Shown here piece after piece: positions 23,145 to 31,579 of a stretch of DNA of 38,178 bases. Origin of the DNA: an uncultured Pelagibacteraceae bacterium (lineage in GTDB: Bacteria > Pseudomonadota > Alphaproteobacteria > Pelagibacterales > Pelagibacteraceae); assembly GCA_902537575.1 (NCBI GenBank), contig CACBBX010000005.1, positions 1-38,178 on the forward strand, in the 5' to 3' direction. Made by a program: the position numbers and the translations under genes. Numbering within the stretch: position 1 is the first letter of the stretch; each line of letters starts with the position of its first letter. A model generated the notes under the pieces. It made no database searches, was not told where the DNA came from, and saw only the letters and a program-made list of their open reading frames with translations.

Positions 23145-25151
23145 ATGTTTGAAGCATTATTTGCTGCACTTGCTACTATTGTTTCAGGTCCGTCATTATT
23201 TTTTCTGATTCTCGGTGTTTTAATTGGTTTAGTAGTTGGAGTAATTCCAGGATTTGGTGGAACCGTAGGGTTGTCTTTGTTGCTTCCATTTGTCTTTGGA
23301 ATGGAACCAGTTTCTGGAATAGCGATGATGATGGGATTATTATCGGTTGTAGCAACCTCCGATACTTTTCCAGCAGTTTTAATAGGAGTTCCAGGTTCAG
23401 TTTCTGCACAAGCAACTGTAATGGATGGCTTTCCTTTGGCTAAAAAGGGACAAGCAGCAAGAGCGTTGTCAGCTGCTTTTTTTTCATCTTTGTTTGGTGG
23501 GCTTTTTGGAGCAGTTCTACTCACCATGGTTATACAAATTGCAAAACCAATTATTTTAGCTTTTGGAACTGGTGAGATGTTAATGTTGGCAATTTTTGGA
23601 ATTTCAGTTGTTGGAACATTAACTGGATCAAGTATTTTCAAAGGATTAGTTGCAGCATGTCTTGGAATGATAATTGGTTGTATAGGTATTTCACCAGCAA
23701 GTTCAGAGTATAGATTAGATTTTAGTACCATATTAGAGGTTCAAAACCCTGTTGTAATGTATTTAGGAGGAGGTATCCATTTGATGGTGGTTGCAATTTC
23801 TATCTTTGCGTTCCCTGAAATTGTAGAACTTTTGAGATCAAATAAAGCTGTATCTGAAAAGGCAGAGTTAGAAAAATCTGGATGGTTTAAAGGTTTAAGA
23901 GATTTTTTAAGTAACAAGTTTTTAGTACTAAGGTGTTCTTTTATTGGAAGTCTTATTGGTTTGATACCTGGTATTGGAGGATCTTGTATAGACTGGATAA
24001 GTTATAGTCATGCAAAAACAACTGTAAAAAATAATGAAAATTTTGGTAAAGGTGACATCAGAGGTGTTATTGGACCTGAGTCTAGTTCTAATTCCAAAGA
24101 AGGTGGAGCACTTATACCCACATTATTATTTGGAATTCCTGGATCTGGTGGAACTGCAATTTTAATGGGTGGACTAATATTACTAGGTGTTGATCCAGGT
24201 ATAACAATGGTGGATACTCAATTAGATTTAATTTATACAATAATTTGGTCATTAGCAGTTGCGAATATATTTGGTGCAATAATTTGTGTAGCTATGGCTA
24301 AACCAATTTCACAGTTAACAACTATAAATTTCACAATTCTTGCACCATTTTTAATTTCATTAATATTATTTGCAATTTTTAATTCAACAAGATCATGGGG
24401 TGATTTGATATTTGCAACTTTTATTGGAGTAATTGCTGTTTATATGAAACGATTTGATTACTCTAGAGTTGCTTTAATGATTGGTTTTGTCTTAAGCGAT
24501 AGTATTGAAACATACTTATATCAGACAATGCAATTTTATACCTTTTCTGAGCTTTTTATTAGACCAATTTTTTTAGTTTTAATTTTGATTTCTGCGTTTT
24601 CAATTTATTCAGGAATTAAAATAATTAATAAAAAAGATAAAATAGCCAATACTAAATCAGACTTACTAAATGCTAAATCTAGGCCGCAATGGATTTTTTT
24701 AATTTTGTTGTCAGTAATATCTCTTTATACAATATTTGTAACAGATCATTTACAATATTTAGGTAAAATATTTCCAATTAGTGTTGGACTATTTATGTTT
24801 TTATTTTGTATCATTATAGGAATTCAAATGTTTATAAGTAAATCTGGCTCAAAGGTATTCCACGATGTAGAAAATTTACTTTTGGAAAATACAGAAATTA
24901 GAAGTCAGTGGCTAACTATTTTCTGGTTTATCTCTCCATTATTTTTATCAGTATTTATAGGATTTTATATATCTATTGGTTTATTTGTTTTTATATTTTT
25001 ATCTAAAATTGCAAGAGTAAGTTTTAGATTTAGTTTAATTAGTTCAATTGGTGTATGGATCGCTCTTGCAGCAATTTCTCATTTTATGATAATGGATTTT
25101 CCTCCAGGAATTTTACAGAGTTATATTGAATTACCTTGGCCGATAAATTAA
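23145..25151 (+). CDS. tctA: tripartite tricarboxylate transporter, fused large (TctA) and small (TctB) subunits
   Basis: A 668-residue integral membrane protein. Residues 1 to about 500 are TctA: MFEALFAALATIVSGPSL start, VVGVIPGFGG loop and the second repeat GLIPGIGG with FGIPGSGG. Residues 513-668 add about four helices with a TctB-like pattern, and no separate tctB exists nearby, so the subunits appear fused. The ATG at 23145 is chosen because a longer frame from 23112 would begin inside the terminator stem and lacks family similarity. It imports the ligand of TctC using an ion gradient. It ends in overlapping convergent stop codons with the next gene. Confidence 0.9.
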   Translation: MFEALFAALATIVSGPSLFFLILGVLIGLVVGVIPGFGGTVGLSLLLPFVFGMEPVSGIAMMMGLLSVVATSDTFPAVLIGVPGSVSAQATVMDGFPLAKKGQAARALSAAFFSSLFGGLFGAVLLTMVIQIAKPIILAFGTGEMLMLAIFGISVVGTLTGSSIFKGLVAACLGMIIGCIGISPASSEYRLDFSTILEVQNPVVMYLGGGIHLMVVAISIFAFPEIVELLRSNKAVSEKAELEKSGWFKGLRDFLSNKFLVLRCSFIGSLIGLIPGIGGSCIDWISYSHAKTTVKNNENFGKGDIRGVIGPESSSNSKEGGALIPTLLFGIPGSGGTAILMGGLILLGVDPGITMVDTQLDLIYTIIWSLAVANIFGAIICVAMAKPISQLTTINFTILAPFLISLILFAIFNSTRSWGDLIFATFIGVIAVYMKRFDYSRVALMIGFVLSDSIETYLYQTMQFYTFSELFIRPIFLVLILISAFSIYSGIKIINKKDKIANTKSDLLNAKSRPQWIFLILLSVISLYTIFVTDHLQYLGKIFPISVGLFMFLFCIIIGIQMFISKSGSKVFHDVENLLLENTEIRSQWLTIFWFISPLFLSVFIGFYISIGLFVFIFLSKIARVSFRFSLISSIGVWIALAAISHFMIMDFPPGILQSYIELPWPIN

Positions 25152-26230
25152 TTTAGTGTCTTTTTATATTCTTCTATAATCTTTGACCATTGAAATTTGT
25201 TCACAAATTCTTTGGCATTCTTACCATACTCTAAATATTTCTTATTTTGTAAAATTGCATTTGTAGATGAATAAATATCATCTAAATTATTCCCATCACA
25301 AATTAAACCAGTTCTTTGATGATCAATTGCATCTGCTGCCCCTCCATCTTTACCTCCTATAGAAGGTATTCCATATTGAGCTGCCTCAACATATGCAATT
25401 CCAAATCCTTCAACAGATGTTTTGTGTATTACTGAGGGCATTATAAATACATTAGATTTTGCAACTAGGGCATTTTTCAGGTCATTACTTATATCTTTAA
25501 AGAACATTACTTGTCCTTCTAAATTTAATTCTTTTACTAGGTTTTTAATATTTTCTTCTTCTTCGCCGTAACCTACGCAAATATAAACTATATCAGGGTA
25601 AATTTGTTTCAAATTTCTTAAAGTCATAATTATTTTTTCATGGTTTTTTCTTTTATCAAACCTTGAAACAGTAATTAATCTTGGTGTTTTTACTTTTAAC
25701 AAACTCTCAACTTTATCCAGAGTTTTTTTATCTAATTCTTTTTCTGGATCTACTCCAGGATTAATTACAATTATTTTATTTTCATTGATACCACAGTTAA
25801 TTGCTAAATTTTTTGTAAATTGTGAATTTGCAATTACTCTCTCAACATTATTTAAAATATTTAAAACTCTTTTATTTAAATTTGAACCTTTTGGATGATT
25901 AATTTCTTTACTATGAATTAAGCAATATTTTTTTTTAGGTGATTTAATTAGTTCCAAACTTTTCCAGTGATCAGCAATTATTCCATCTATCTTGTTATCT
26001 TTAATAAATTCATTTATTAACTGAGCTTTTCTGTATTTTCTTAAAAGTTTGATTCCTCCAACTCTTTCGATTGAAAAAGACGCTTGTTCATCAAATTCTT
26101 TATGACCCTCGATATAATCTGCAAAAACTTTGATCATAAAGTTTTTCGATAATTCTCTTGAAAGACCCCACATTAAACTTTGCATTCCACCAAGCTCTGG
26201 TGGGAAAGATCTAGTAACAACTAAATACAT
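25148..26230 (-). CDS. glycosyltransferase family 4
   Basis: A 360-residue GT-B transferase. The N-terminal acceptor domain has RSFPPELGGMQSLMWGLSREL. The C-terminal donor domain has the linker VSRFDKRKNHEKII, then GYGEEEENI and the retaining-GT4 motif EGFGIAYVEAAQYGIPSIGG, with the E-x7-E pattern. It probably adds hexoses to a lipid or surface glycan at the cytoplasmic membrane face. It overlaps the upstream thioredoxin-like gene by one base (TAATG), so the two are co-translated, though a functional link is not obvious. Donor and acceptor unknown. Confidence 0.9.
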   Translation of the reverse strand: MYLVVTRSFPPELGGMQSLMWGLSRELSKNFMIKVFADYIEGHKEFDEQASFSIERVGGIKLLRKYRKAQLINEFIKDNKIDGIIADHWKSLELIKSPKKKYCLIHSKEINHPKGSNLNKRVLNILNNVERVIANSQFTKNLAINCGINENKIIVINPGVDPEKELDKKTLDKVESLLKVKTPRLITVSRFDKRKNHEKIIMTLRNLKQIYPDIVYICVGYGEEEENIKNLVKELNLEGQVMFFKDISNDLKNALVAKSNVFIMPSVIHKTSVEGFGIAYVEAAQYGIPSIGGKDGGAADAIDHQRTGLICDGNNLDDIYSSTNAILQNKKYLEYGKNAKEFVNKFQWSKIIEEYKKTLN

Positions 26231-26784
26231 TAATCATATTTCCATTTAATGCCACAGCCAGCACTTGGAATTTGTTCTTTTGGACCTTTGCCTGTTTCAG
26301 CTATTTGTTTCATTGCTTGGAATAGATCACTTTCCACACTTCTAACTGGAATAAGTTTTTTTAATTCTCTAATTCGACCTCTGTATTGAAGTTCTAAATC
26401 TTTATTATATCCAAAAAAATCAGGCGTACAGACAGCGTTATAAGATTTAGCAACTTCTTGTGTTTCATCAGTTAAATACGGAAAATTAAAATTGTTTTCA
26501 TATGCAAATTTAATCATGTTTTCGAATGAATCTTCTGGATAATTAACTGCATCGTTTGAACAGATCGCAATAGAATTTATCCCAAACTTTTTTAGGTTGT
26601 TACAATCTTCAACTATATCTTTTGTAACTGCCTTAACATACGGACAGTGATTACAAATAAACATTATCAAAGTTCCATTTTCACCTTTAAAATCATTAAG
26701 TTTTAAAATTGTTTGATCAGTCGATTTTAGTTCAAATGGAATGGCTTTTTTACCAAAATCACATATTGGAGTTTGTATTGGCAT
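26230..26784 (-). CDS. thioredoxin-fold (AhpC/TSA-type) redox protein
   Basis: A 184-residue thioredoxin-like protein without signal peptide. CNHC at 44-47 (FICNHCPYVKA) is the redox motif, in a context seen in AhpC/TSA-related thioredoxin family proteins. The C-terminal SAGCGIKWK adds another cysteine. The N-terminal lead-in FELKSTDQTILKLNDFKGENG is peroxiredoxin-like. It could reduce peroxide or disulfides in the cytoplasm. It is divergent from the gamma-carbonic-anhydrase gene by 20 bases and overlaps a GT4 gene by one base. Confidence 0.82.
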   Translation of the reverse strand: MPIQTPICDFGKKAIPFELKSTDQTILKLNDFKGENGTLIMFICNHCPYVKAVTKDIVEDCNNLKKFGINSIAICSNDAVNYPEDSFENMIKFAYENNFNFPYLTDETQEVAKSYNAVCTPDFFGYNKDLELQYRGRIRELKKLIPVRSVESDLFQAMKQIAETGKGPKEQIPSAGCGIKWKYD

Positions 26785-26804
26785 AATGTAGTAATGTATA
26801 AATT

Positions 26805-27317
26805 ATGTTTTATGATTTGAAAGATAAAAAACCAAAAAACTCTGGCGAAAATTGGGTAGCACCTAATGCAACTGTAATAGGGGACGTTACTTTAGAGCAA
26901 AATACAAGTATTTGGTTTAATGCAACTTTAAGAGGTGATATTGAAAATATTCACATTGGAGAAGGATCAAATGTTCAAGATGGAAGTGTTTTGCATACAG
27001 ATCCCGGCTATCCATTAAAAATTGGAAAAAATGTAACGGTTGGTCATATGGTTATGCTTCATGGATGTACGATAGGGGACAATAGTTTAATTGGAATTGG
27101 AGCAGTGATTTTAAATAATGCTAAGATAGGAAAAAATTGTATCATTGGAGCAAAAACTCTTATTACTGAAAATAAGGAAATACCTGATAATTCCCTTGTG
27201 ATTGGTTCACCTGGAAAGGTTGTACGAGAAGTAACTGAGGATGAAAAGAAAGCAGTTTTTGATAATACAAAACATTACCAAAATAACTGGAAAAAATATT
27301 CTAAATCAATTTTTTAA
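26805..27317 (+). CDS. gamma-class carbonic anhydrase family protein
   Basis: A 170-residue left-handed beta-helix protein built from hexapeptide repeats (for example IGDVTL, IGEGSN, IGKNVT and IGDNSL). The three zinc histidines are present: H64 (LHTD), H81 (VGHMV) and H86 (LHGC), with R43 in TLRGD. It resembles the short YrdA/CaiE/PaaY branch, which lacks the acidic loop of Cam and whose carbonic anhydrase activity is often weak or unproven. CaiE belongs to carnitine operons in enterobacteria, but this gene is 7 kb from the carnitine genes here, so I do not assign it that role. Confidence 0.9.
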   Translation: MFYDLKDKKPKNSGENWVAPNATVIGDVTLEQNTSIWFNATLRGDIENIHIGEGSNVQDGSVLHTDPGYPLKIGKNVTVGHMVMLHGCTIGDNSLIGIGAVILNNAKIGKNCIIGAKTLITENKEIPDNSLVIGSPGKVVREVTEDEKKAVFDNTKHYQNNWKKYSKSIF

Positions 27318-27340
27318 TTTCTTCATAAACAGATAGACAA

Positions 27341-27940
27341 TTAAGGAACTAGCCAATTATCTTTATTTTTTTCCAGATCAAATTTGGCTCTTCGGTGTCC
27401 CTTAGCTGCTAAATATAACCATTCAATAGACTTAATTTTACACTGAATGACAGTAAAATTTTTATAACCTTCTTCGCTTTGTTCCTTTGTATAATCGAAA
27501 TTATCAAGCTCGGGTTTTAGACCAGAAGTTGGTTTATCTGAAATAGTGCCAGGACCATTATCAACTAAATAACATTTTCTACTTATATGTTGAGTTTTTT
27601 CCCAGGATTTTTTAGTGATATCATTTTTATGATTTATAGTACAATCTACTTTTAATCTGAGCTGAATTTTTTCCTCTTTATCATAAAACAACATTGCTGC
27701 ATTAGAATTTTTTTTAAGTATTTCAATCTTATCTGATCTGATATCGCTGTGAAATTGAACCAAATTATTTTCTTTTTCAGTTTTTCTTAAAACAACTATT
27801 CTACCATTTATATCTGGCCCATGACCACATATAAAAGTAGGTATTCTAAATTGAGAGTTACGGTTTGAAACTGCATCCTCTAAAATAAGCCAAATCTTTT
27901 TTTTTATTTCACTGAAATCTTCATAGTATGCCGGCTGCAT
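27341..27940 (-). CDS. pyridoxamine 5'-phosphate oxidase-like FMN-binding protein
   Basis: A 199-residue split-barrel flavoprotein. The blocks RIPTFICGHGPDINGRIVVLRKT, LVQFHSDIRSDKIEIL and AAMLFYDKEEKIQLRLK resemble PNPOx-family FMN/phosphate contacts, and the C-terminal EWLYLAAKGHRRAKF matches the family's end. True PdxH has a different, more conserved C-terminus, so vitamin B6 oxidase activity is not assured. It follows the HIBADH-type gene by 5 bases in the same operon. Confidence 0.75.
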   Translation of the reverse strand: MQPAYYEDFSEIKKKIWLILEDAVSNRNSQFRIPTFICGHGPDINGRIVVLRKTEKENNLVQFHSDIRSDKIEILKKNSNAAMLFYDKEEKIQLRLKVDCTINHKNDITKKSWEKTQHISRKCYLVDNGPGTISDKPTSGLKPELDNFDYTKEQSEEGYKNFTVIQCKIKSIEWLYLAAKGHRRAKFDLEKNKDNWLVP

Positions 27941-27945
27941 ACTTT

Positions 27946-28815
27946 CTATTTTCTAAACCTTCTTATTAAACTTGAAGTATCCCATCTGTTGCCACCCATT
28001 TCTTGAACTTCACCATAATATTTATCAACCAACTCGGTTATAGGTAACAGAGAACCATTATTTTTAGCCTCATCCATAGCAATTTTAAGATCTTTTCTCA
28101 TCCAGTCCACAGCAAAACCAAAATCAAACTTATCATCTATCATAGTTTTATATCTGTTTTCCATTTGCCACGATTGAGCTGCCCCCTTTGAAATGACCTC
28201 AATTACATCTTCCATATTTAATCCAGCCTTCATGCCAAAATTGATTGCTTCTGATAAACCTTGAACTAAGCCAGCAATACATATTTGATTAACCATTTTA
28301 GCAAGCTGACCGTTGCCAGGACCACCAAGTAACTTCATTTTTTTACTGTAACAATCAATTTTATCTTTAGCTTTGTCAAAATCAATTTGATCACCACCAA
28401 TCATAACTGTGAGAGCTCCATTTTCTGCACCAGCTTGGCCACCAGATACTGGTGCATCTAAAGAACCAAAACCGTTTTTTTTTGCATACTCATGAATTTC
28501 TTTCGCAATTGTTGCTGAAGCAGTGGTGTTATCGATATAAACAGACCCTTTTTTTATAGTTTTAAAGACACCATTTGCACCAAATGTTACTTCTCTCAAA
28601 TCGTTATCATTTCCAACACATGTAAAAATATATTCAGCATCTTTGGCGGCTTCAGCTGGTGTATTTGCCATTTTACCTTTGTATTCATTTATCCATTTTT
28701 CTGCTTTGGATTTAGTTCTATTAAAAACAGTTACATTGTGTCCTGCTTTTGATATATAACCTGCCATTGGGTAGCCCATAACCCCAAGACCTATGAAAGC
28801 AACATTACAAGTCAT
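27946..28815 (-). CDS. 3-hydroxyisobutyrate dehydrogenase-family reductase (tartronate semialdehyde reductase-like)
   Basis: A 289-residue beta-hydroxyacid dehydrogenase. The dinucleotide motif GLGVMG is at 9-14, NRT after beta-2 favours NADP, the substrate block DAPVSGGQAGA is at 120-130, and the catalytic lysine is K173 in GQLAKMVNQ. The family reduces tartronate semialdehyde or oxidises 3-hydroxyisobutyrate. Context (FMN protein downstream, MFS carrier divergent by 11 bases) does not settle the substrate. The 2-hydroxy-3-oxopropionate reductase role is favoured by the NRT motif; MmsB is the alternative. Confidence 0.87.
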   Translation of the reverse strand: MTCNVAFIGLGVMGYPMAGYISKAGHNVTVFNRTKSKAEKWINEYKGKMANTPAEAAKDAEYIFTCVGNDNDLREVTFGANGVFKTIKKGSVYIDNTTASATIAKEIHEYAKKNGFGSLDAPVSGGQAGAENGALTVMIGGDQIDFDKAKDKIDCYSKKMKLLGGPGNGQLAKMVNQICIAGLVQGLSEAINFGMKAGLNMEDVIEVISKGAAQSWQMENRYKTMIDDKFDFGFAVDWMRKDLKIAMDEAKNNGSLLPITELVDKYYGEVQEMGGNRWDTSSLIRRFRK

Positions 28816-28826
28816 AATTTTTATTT

Positions 28827-30032
28827 ATGTTTAAAAGTTTAAGTTTAAAAGTAATTATATTTGGTTTTATTTTTACATTTTTTTCAAGCTTTGGACAGAG
28901 TTTTTTTCTTGGACTCTTTAACTATAGTATTAGAGAAGCTTTATCAATTTCCCATGGACAATTTGGCTCAATCTATGCATCAGCAACTTTATTAAGCAGT
29001 ATTATTTTAGTTTGGGTAGGTAAAAAAATAGATGATGTAAATATTTTAAAATTTGCATTATTTGTAATTATATTTTTATCTGCCTCGTGTTTTATTTTTT
29101 CTAAAATTTCTTCAATTATATTTTTATTTATTGGAATTTTTTTAATGCGTTTAGCAGGTCAAGGATTATCTAGTCATACTGCTACAACAACAATTTCACG
29201 CTTTTTTGAAAAAAATAGAGGTAGAGCGTTAAGTACAGGCTGGCTTGGATTATCTTTAGCTGAATTTACTCTTCCAGTTTTAATTGTTTTTTTATTAACC
29301 TTTATTGAATGGAGAAATATTTGGTTATTTATATCAATTTTAGTAATAATCATTTTACCAATTATTTCTTATGTTCTTGTTAAGGATGTTAAATTAGAAA
29401 CTAGAGAAAAATCTAGTGATAATGAAATTACTAAAGAAATAAGACAGTGGAAAAGAATTGAGGTTTTAAAAGATTATAGATTTTACTTAATATCTATGAC
29501 CATGTTAGCTATGCCATGGATTGCGACAGGTTCATTTGTTTATCAATCATTTATAACTACTTCAAAAGGATGGGGACCATATATAATTGCACAATCATTC
29601 ATGGTTTATTCAATACTTTCCGTTGTCACATTATTTATTTCAGGTTTTTTAATAGATAAATTTTCAAGTAGAAAATTATTAATTTATATGAATATTCCAC
29701 TATTGTTTTCTACTGTTGTACTCTTTTATTTTAATGCTCAAATCTCATCATTTTTTTTCTTTGGACTATTAGGAATTACCAATGGACTTGCTAATGTATT
29801 GGGTTCTTCTACATGGGCTGAAATTTATGGAGTAAGATTTATAGGATCTATTAAATCTTTAACCACAGCCCTAATGGTTTTTGCTACTGCTTTTGGTACT
29901 GCTTTATTCGGGATTTTGATTGATTTTGGTTTTAGTATAGAGCAAATAGCTGTTATTTCTGGATCATATATTTTAACCTCAATAATTCTTCTCTATTTAA
30001 TTAAGAACAAGTTAAATCCTCAATATTTATAA
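28827..30032 (+). CDS. major facilitator superfamily transporter
   Basis: A 401-residue carrier with about 12 hydrophobic helices and a charged central loop (KDVKLETREKSSDNEITKE). The 2-3 loop motif is degenerate (GKKIDD), and the repeat in the second half is SGFLIDKFSSRK. The family moves a small metabolite across the inner membrane with an ion gradient. It is divergent from the HIBADH-type reductase, 11 bases apart, so it may import a hydroxy- or keto-acid. The substrate is not readable. Confidence 0.85.
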   Translation: MFKSLSLKVIIFGFIFTFFSSFGQSFFLGLFNYSIREALSISHGQFGSIYASATLLSSIILVWVGKKIDDVNILKFALFVIIFLSASCFIFSKISSIIFLFIGIFLMRLAGQGLSSHTATTTISRFFEKNRGRALSTGWLGLSLAEFTLPVLIVFLLTFIEWRNIWLFISILVIIILPIISYVLVKDVKLETREKSSDNEITKEIRQWKRIEVLKDYRFYLISMTMLAMPWIATGSFVYQSFITTSKGWGPYIIAQSFMVYSILSVVTLFISGFLIDKFSSRKLLIYMNIPLLFSTVVLFYFNAQISSFFFFGLLGITNGLANVLGSSTWAEIYGVRFIGSIKSLTTALMVFATAFGTALFGILIDFGFSIEQIAVISGSYILTSIILLYLIKNKLNPQYL

Positions 30033-30074
30033 AATCTACTTGATTTTTTAGTACGCACTGTATAGATACTCCGC

Positions 30075-30602
30075 ATGGCAAGAGTAACTGTAGAAGATTG
30101 TATAGACAAAGTAGATAGTCCTTATGAATTAGTATTAGTTGCAAAAGAAAGAGCAACGCAATTAAATTCTGGCGTTGAACCTACAATTGATAAAGATAAC
30201 GATAAAAATACTGTTATTTCATTAAGAGAAATTGCAGATGAAAAAATCAAAGTTTCTGATTTAACAGACAGTGCAATTTATAAACTTAGAAAACATGTTG
30301 AGCAAGTAGATGATATTGCTGAAGATGATGAAGATATAGGCGATGATTTTGAAAACCTATATAAAGGTGAAATTTCAAAAAGTGGAACACCAATTTTACC
30401 ATCAAAAAGAGCTAGAAAAACTCCTGAAAAAATTCAGGTAACAACAGAGGATTTATCAGAATTGTCTGAAACAGCTAAACCAGATATTGATGATACAGTT
30501 AGTGATGAAAAAATGAATGAAGATGGTGAAGTTTCATTAGAGGAAGTTTCAGAGGTTGAAAATCAAGAAAATGAAGTAGAGTCTGAACAACAAGATTCTT
30601 AA
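30075..30602 (+). CDS. rpoZ: DNA-directed RNA polymerase omega subunit with long acidic C-terminal extension
   Basis: A 175-residue protein. Residues 1-62 are a clear omega core ([39 protein letters not shown]), which helps fold and hold the beta-prime subunit. Residues 63-175 form an extension dominated by Asp, Glu and Ser, probably disordered, roughly twice the usual total length (about 90 residues in E. coli). The ATG at 30075 is fixed by the core start. No Shine-Dalgarno is seen, and a possible -10 (TATAGA, 30061-30066) would make the mRNA nearly leaderless. It does not sit beside spoT or gmk as in many bacteria. Confidence 0.93.
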   Translation: MARVTVEDCIDKVDSPYELVLVAKERATQLNSGVEPTIDKDNDKNTVISLREIADEKIKVSDLTDSAIYKLRKHVEQVDDIAEDDEDIGDDFENLYKGEISKSGTPILPSKRARKTPEKIQVTTEDLSELSETAKPDIDDTVSDEKMNEDGEVSLEEVSEVENQENEVESEQQDS

Positions 30603-30628
30603 AATTTAAAAAAAATATTTAAAATTAA

Positions 30629-31579
30629 TTATCTTATTGGATTATCACTTACAATTAGTTGATCCTTAATTTTTTCTCTTAAATAAATATAAATTCCAGC
30701 ACTTATTATAATTGATACACCAATTAAAGTTTTTAAAGTAGGAATATTGTCAAACAATATATAACCAGTAAGTATTGCCCAAACTATTAAAGAATATTCA
30801 TATAAAGAAACTACCGATGGAGATGCAAAACTATAAGCATTTAAAATAAAATAAAAAGCCAAAACACTAATAAATCCCATGGCCACAATAAAGGGCCAAG
30901 AATAACCTGGATTAGAAAACCATTCTCTAAAAATAAATTGAAATGTTGGATCACTATAAATATTGAATTGACCTTTTCCTGTAAAAATAAAAAATAAAAT
31001 ACTTATCACTATTGCTCCCAGGTATAGATGTAGCATTTGAGTATAAACATTGTCTTTATCAGATGTTATTTTGGTAATTGTCATTGATATTGCATAACAA
31101 AATGCACATGCAATTGGAGCTAGTTTCATATAATCAAAATTATTAAAATTTGGATCTAGTACAATAAATACTCCAATAAACCCTGTGGCAATAGCCAACC
31201 ATCTTCTTATTCCAACTTTTTCCTTAAGAAATATTACTGCTAAGATTGATACAAAAAAGGGGCAACAAAAAAATAAGGCATTAGCCATTGCTAAAGACAT
31301 ATAAGTTAATGAAATATAAAAGAAACTAAATCCAAAAAAAAAACAAATAACTCTGATTGAAGTTAAAACTGGATAGTATGTTTTAAGTTCAATCTTCTTA
31401 TTTGAGAATTTTAAAAAACTTATTAATAAAAATAATGCAGCTATAGTTCTTCCAAAATATAACTCATATAAGGCTGCATCATTATAAACAAACTTAATTA
31501 AAGCATCTTGAACTGAAAAAAAACCCATTCCTATGAGTATAAAAAGTATACCTTTTGGATTATTTTGAGCTTTATGCAT
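30629..31579 (-). CDS. DMT-superfamily transporter (EamA)
   Basis: A 316-residue inner-membrane protein with about ten helices in two EamA repeats. The first has GMGFFSVQDALIKFVY and ends near FLKEKVGIRRWLAI; the second repeats the pattern and ends with ISIIISAGIYIYLREKIK. It exports or exchanges small metabolites. Its start overlaps the stop of the GMC oxidase gene by one base (TAATG), so it belongs to the three-gene minus-strand operon with the oxidase and the TauD-type dioxygenase. Substrate unknown. Confidence 0.88.
   Translation of the reverse strand: MHKAQNNPKGILFILIGMGFFSVQDALIKFVYNDAALYELYFGRTIAALFLLISFLKFSNKKIELKTYYPVLTSIRVICFFFGFSFFYISLTYMSLAMANALFFCCPFFVSILAVIFLKEKVGIRRWLAIATGFIGVFIVLDPNFNNFDYMKLAPIACAFCYAISMTITKITSDKDNVYTQMLHLYLGAIVISILFFIFTGKGQFNIYSDPTFQFIFREWFSNPGYSWPFIVAMGFISVLAFYFILNAYSFASPSVVSLYEYSLIVWAILTGYILFDNIPTLKTLIGVSIIISAGIYIYLREKIKDQLIVSDNPIR

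Noticed and set aside
23096-23731. A 211-codon open frame on the minus strand opposite tctA
   Set aside because: It lies antisense to strongly conserved TctA sequence, is Pro/Thr/Ile/Lys-rich low-complexity, and reads through the terminator. It is a shadow of the real gene.
26805-27317. Gamma-carbonic anhydrase as CaiE of carnitine metabolism
   Set aside because: The protein family fits, but it is 7 kb from the carnitine genes with unrelated genes between, and this branch is widespread outside carnitine operons.
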